A stretch of 22,064 nucleotides of DNA, taken from a virus. This document shows, one piece after another, positions 21,046 through 22,064 of the stretch. The notes below the pieces were generated by a model that was not told where the DNA came from, ran no database searches, and worked only from the letters and a program-made list of their open reading frames with translations. A program made the position numbers and the translations under genes. The first letter of the stretch is position 1. The number at the start of each line of letters is the position of its first letter. Where the stretch lies: positions 1 through 22,064 of the IMG/VR virus record IMGVR_UViG_3300008120_000360; one strand, 5' to 3'.

Positions 21046-22064
21046 TAAAAAGTTCCTCTGTTAAAACGCGAAAAGCTCGTTCTGCTGTTGCTGGCACGAC
21101 TCCGTTGCCGAGGAGGCGCAGTTCGTCAGTTCGATTGTCACAGGAGATGCACAACTCGGCATAACCCAGCCAATCGGAAGGCCCATCAGCGTCTCGACCC
21201 AGCGAGGGTTGAGTTTCGCTGATTTGTTCCCGTCCGCAGCATGATCCCTCAACTTGTATTTCCCCGCGCAACCCTCTCTCATCTCCATCACTCCGCCCTC
21301 GCCGTCCGAGGCTCCCGGCGTGCGCCAGTCCACCCACAACCCTTGGCGGCTCCCATGCGTGCTGGGGTTCGCCGGGGCGGCTTGGCCATGCCTGAGTTGT
21401 TCCGCAGCCACTTGCGTTCGCAATCTCTGGTCTGATGTCTTGGGCCGCTGTCCATTGGCCCACATCACTACCGCTTCTTGAGTGCTGCCCGTCACATCTC
21501 CCGATTGTGGAGTCAGCCAGTTCGCGGCCTCCTGCGTCACCACCGCGCACAGGTAGTGCTTGCCCAGCATGTGGTCGTGGCACTTGGAGCCAACCGGCCC
21601 CACATCCTTGTATTCCGAGGCTCTTATCGTAGGCCAATTCTTCTCCGCTACAGCCATTCCAAGGCTGTGACCTCGAGTCTGACCTACTGATGGCGGAACT
21701 GAATTGACAGAATCCTTCCAATCCCTGGCGTTTGTCGTAGGCCAAGATAAAGACCCGCTTGCGCTGGTGCGGTGCGCCGACTTCAGACGCGCTGAATATT
21801 CCCCACGCCGTCTGGTAACCGATTGATTCCAGCTCTCCAATGACTTCTCGGAGTCCAAGGCTGATGTGTCCTTCGACATTCTCAAAGAAGCATAGTCGAG
21901 GTCGAATAACTCGTATTGATCTGGCGATGTGAGGCCAGAGGTGGCGAGGATCTTCTGTGCCGAGTCGCTTTCCGGCTGCGGAAAATGGCTGGCAGGGGTA
22001 ACCGGCCACAAGGAGGTCCACTCGGTCACGAAAGTCCTCGCATGGGAAGGTCTTAATATCCGTC
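21032..22064 (-). CDS. dcm: DNA (cytosine-5) methyltransferase, 5'-truncated by window edge
   Basis: The frame is open to the right edge, so the N-terminal SAM motif lies outside; 343 codons are visible. Numbering from a GTG at 22021: motif IV GYPCQPFS (7-14, catalytic Cys10), motif VI FFENVEGH (45-52), motif VIII GAPHQRKRVFILA (82-94), and motif X LLGNGVVPATAERAF (303-317). These define a C5-cytosine methyltransferase. The target-recognition region (about 95-290) is unusual: low-complexity, Gly/Arg-rich, with LAYDK, LAYDK, LADST, IANAS and LAHAG units. Target sequence unknown. Likely role is protection of phage DNA from restriction. It overlaps the ATPase start by 14 nt, and nearly all of it is overlapped by another open frame. 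Confidence 0.92.
   Translation of the reverse strand, partial: TDIKTFPCEDFRDRVDLLVAGYPCQPFSAAGKRLGTEDPRHLWPHIARSIRVIRPRLCFFENVEGHISLGLREVIGELESIGYQTAWGIFSASEVGAPHQRKRVFILAYDKRQGLEGFCQFSSAISRSDSRSQPWNGCSGEELAYDKSLGIQGCGAGWLQVPRPHAGQALPVRGGDAGGRELADSTIGRCDGQHSRSGSDVGQWTAAQDIRPEIANASGCGTTQAWPSRPGEPQHAWEPPRVVGGLAHAGSLGRRGRSDGDERGLRGEIQVEGSCCGREQISETQPSLGRDADGPSDWLGYAELCISCDNRTDELRLLGNGVVPATAERAFRVLTEELFNAIS
21061..22064 (-). CDS. Overprinted frame inside the methyltransferase gene, candidate second protein
   Basis: A same-strand frame, one base shifted from the methyltransferase, is open from the right edge to a TAA at 21061 (322 residues from a GTG at 22029). Unlike the Arg/Pro-rich shadows elsewhere, it has recurring motifs: WPTTNARDWKD (96-106), WPTIRASEYKD (132-142), WLTP (171), WRTPGASDGEGG (235-246) and LNPRWVETLMGLPIGW (273-288), plus RRRGEYSARLKSAHRT (73-88). 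I recall this W-x-T-P / LNP-x-WVE-x-LMG-x-P-x-GW pattern from database entries called hypothetical or methyltransferase-related in phages. Expression is not shown. Alternatives are a non-expressed reading of a repeated target-recognition region, or a product reached by frameshift. Confidence 0.5.
   Translation of the reverse strand, partial: RILRPSHARTFVTEWTSLWPVTPASHFPQPESDSAQKILATSGLTSPDQYELFDLDYASLRMSKDTSALDSEKSLESWNQSVTRRRGEYSARLKSAHRTSASGSLSWPTTNARDWKDSVNSVPPSVGQTRGHSLGMAVAEKNWPTIRASEYKDVGPVGSKCHDHMLGKHYLCAVVTQEAANWLTPQSGDVTGSTQEAVVMWANGQRPKTSDQRLRTQVAAEQLRHGQAAPANPSTHGSRQGLWVDWRTPGASDGEGGVMEMREGCAGKYKLRDHAADGNKSAKLNPRWVETLMGLPIGWVMPSCASPVTIELTNCASSATESCQQQQNELFAF

Overview
The window is about 22 kb of a tailed double-stranded DNA phage (Caudoviricetes). 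It is GC-rich by eye, and every gene I can support lies on the minus strand, so transcription runs from the right edge to the left. Both ends cut through genes: a DNA methyltransferase on the right and a tail nozzle-like protein on the left. Genes are packed tightly, and 15 junctions are ATGA/GTGA or one-base overlaps. The phage is probably podovirus-like: the major capsid protein resembles the SU10/DUF5309 family, the portal is large (691 aa), a tail tubular/nozzle-like protein is present, and I see no tail sheath, tape measure or tail tube gene. There is no integrase, repressor or tRNA in the window. The host cannot be named from the sequence. Many starts lack a Shine-Dalgarno sequence, which may be a clue to it.

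Layout in transcription order. (1) 22064-19531: a C5-cytosine DNA methyltransferase (partial) overlapped for about 1 kb by a second open same-strand frame with its own repeated motif, then a RepA/DnaB-like replicative ATPase. (2) 19530-19345: a non-coding stretch with eight TGCGG-type short repeats and a palindrome. (3) 19344-17522: two small zinc-ribbon proteins, a helix-turn-helix protein that is probably the small terminase, and two small unknowns. (4) 17517-15907: large terminase. (5) 15932-14454: an accessory cassette of four overlapping genes: a small HTH protein, a DpdA-like (TGT-like) base-exchange enzyme, QueD, and a small unknown. This points to 7-deazaguanine modification of the phage DNA. 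(6) 14320-9747: scaffold, major capsid protein, a small unknown, and portal. (7) 9750-4660: a run of virion and tail-fibre proteins that share short modules with each other. (8) 4655-3498: lysis cassette with two small membrane proteins, a 53-aa lipoprotein and an L,D-transpeptidase-like enzyme. (9) 3501-1: a small acidic protein, a metallophosphoesterase, a winged-helix-like protein and the tail nozzle gene running off the left edge.

How they fit together: the ATPase and the repeats next to it suggest a replication module; the methyltransferase and the DpdA/QueD pair suggest two independent chemistries for disguising DNA from host nucleases; the terminases, scaffold, capsid and portal build and fill the head; the tail genes supply adsorption structures; and the lysis genes sit inside the late operon. 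The most unusual feature is the double-coding methyltransferase locus, followed by the QueD/DpdA cassette placed between the terminase and the scaffold.
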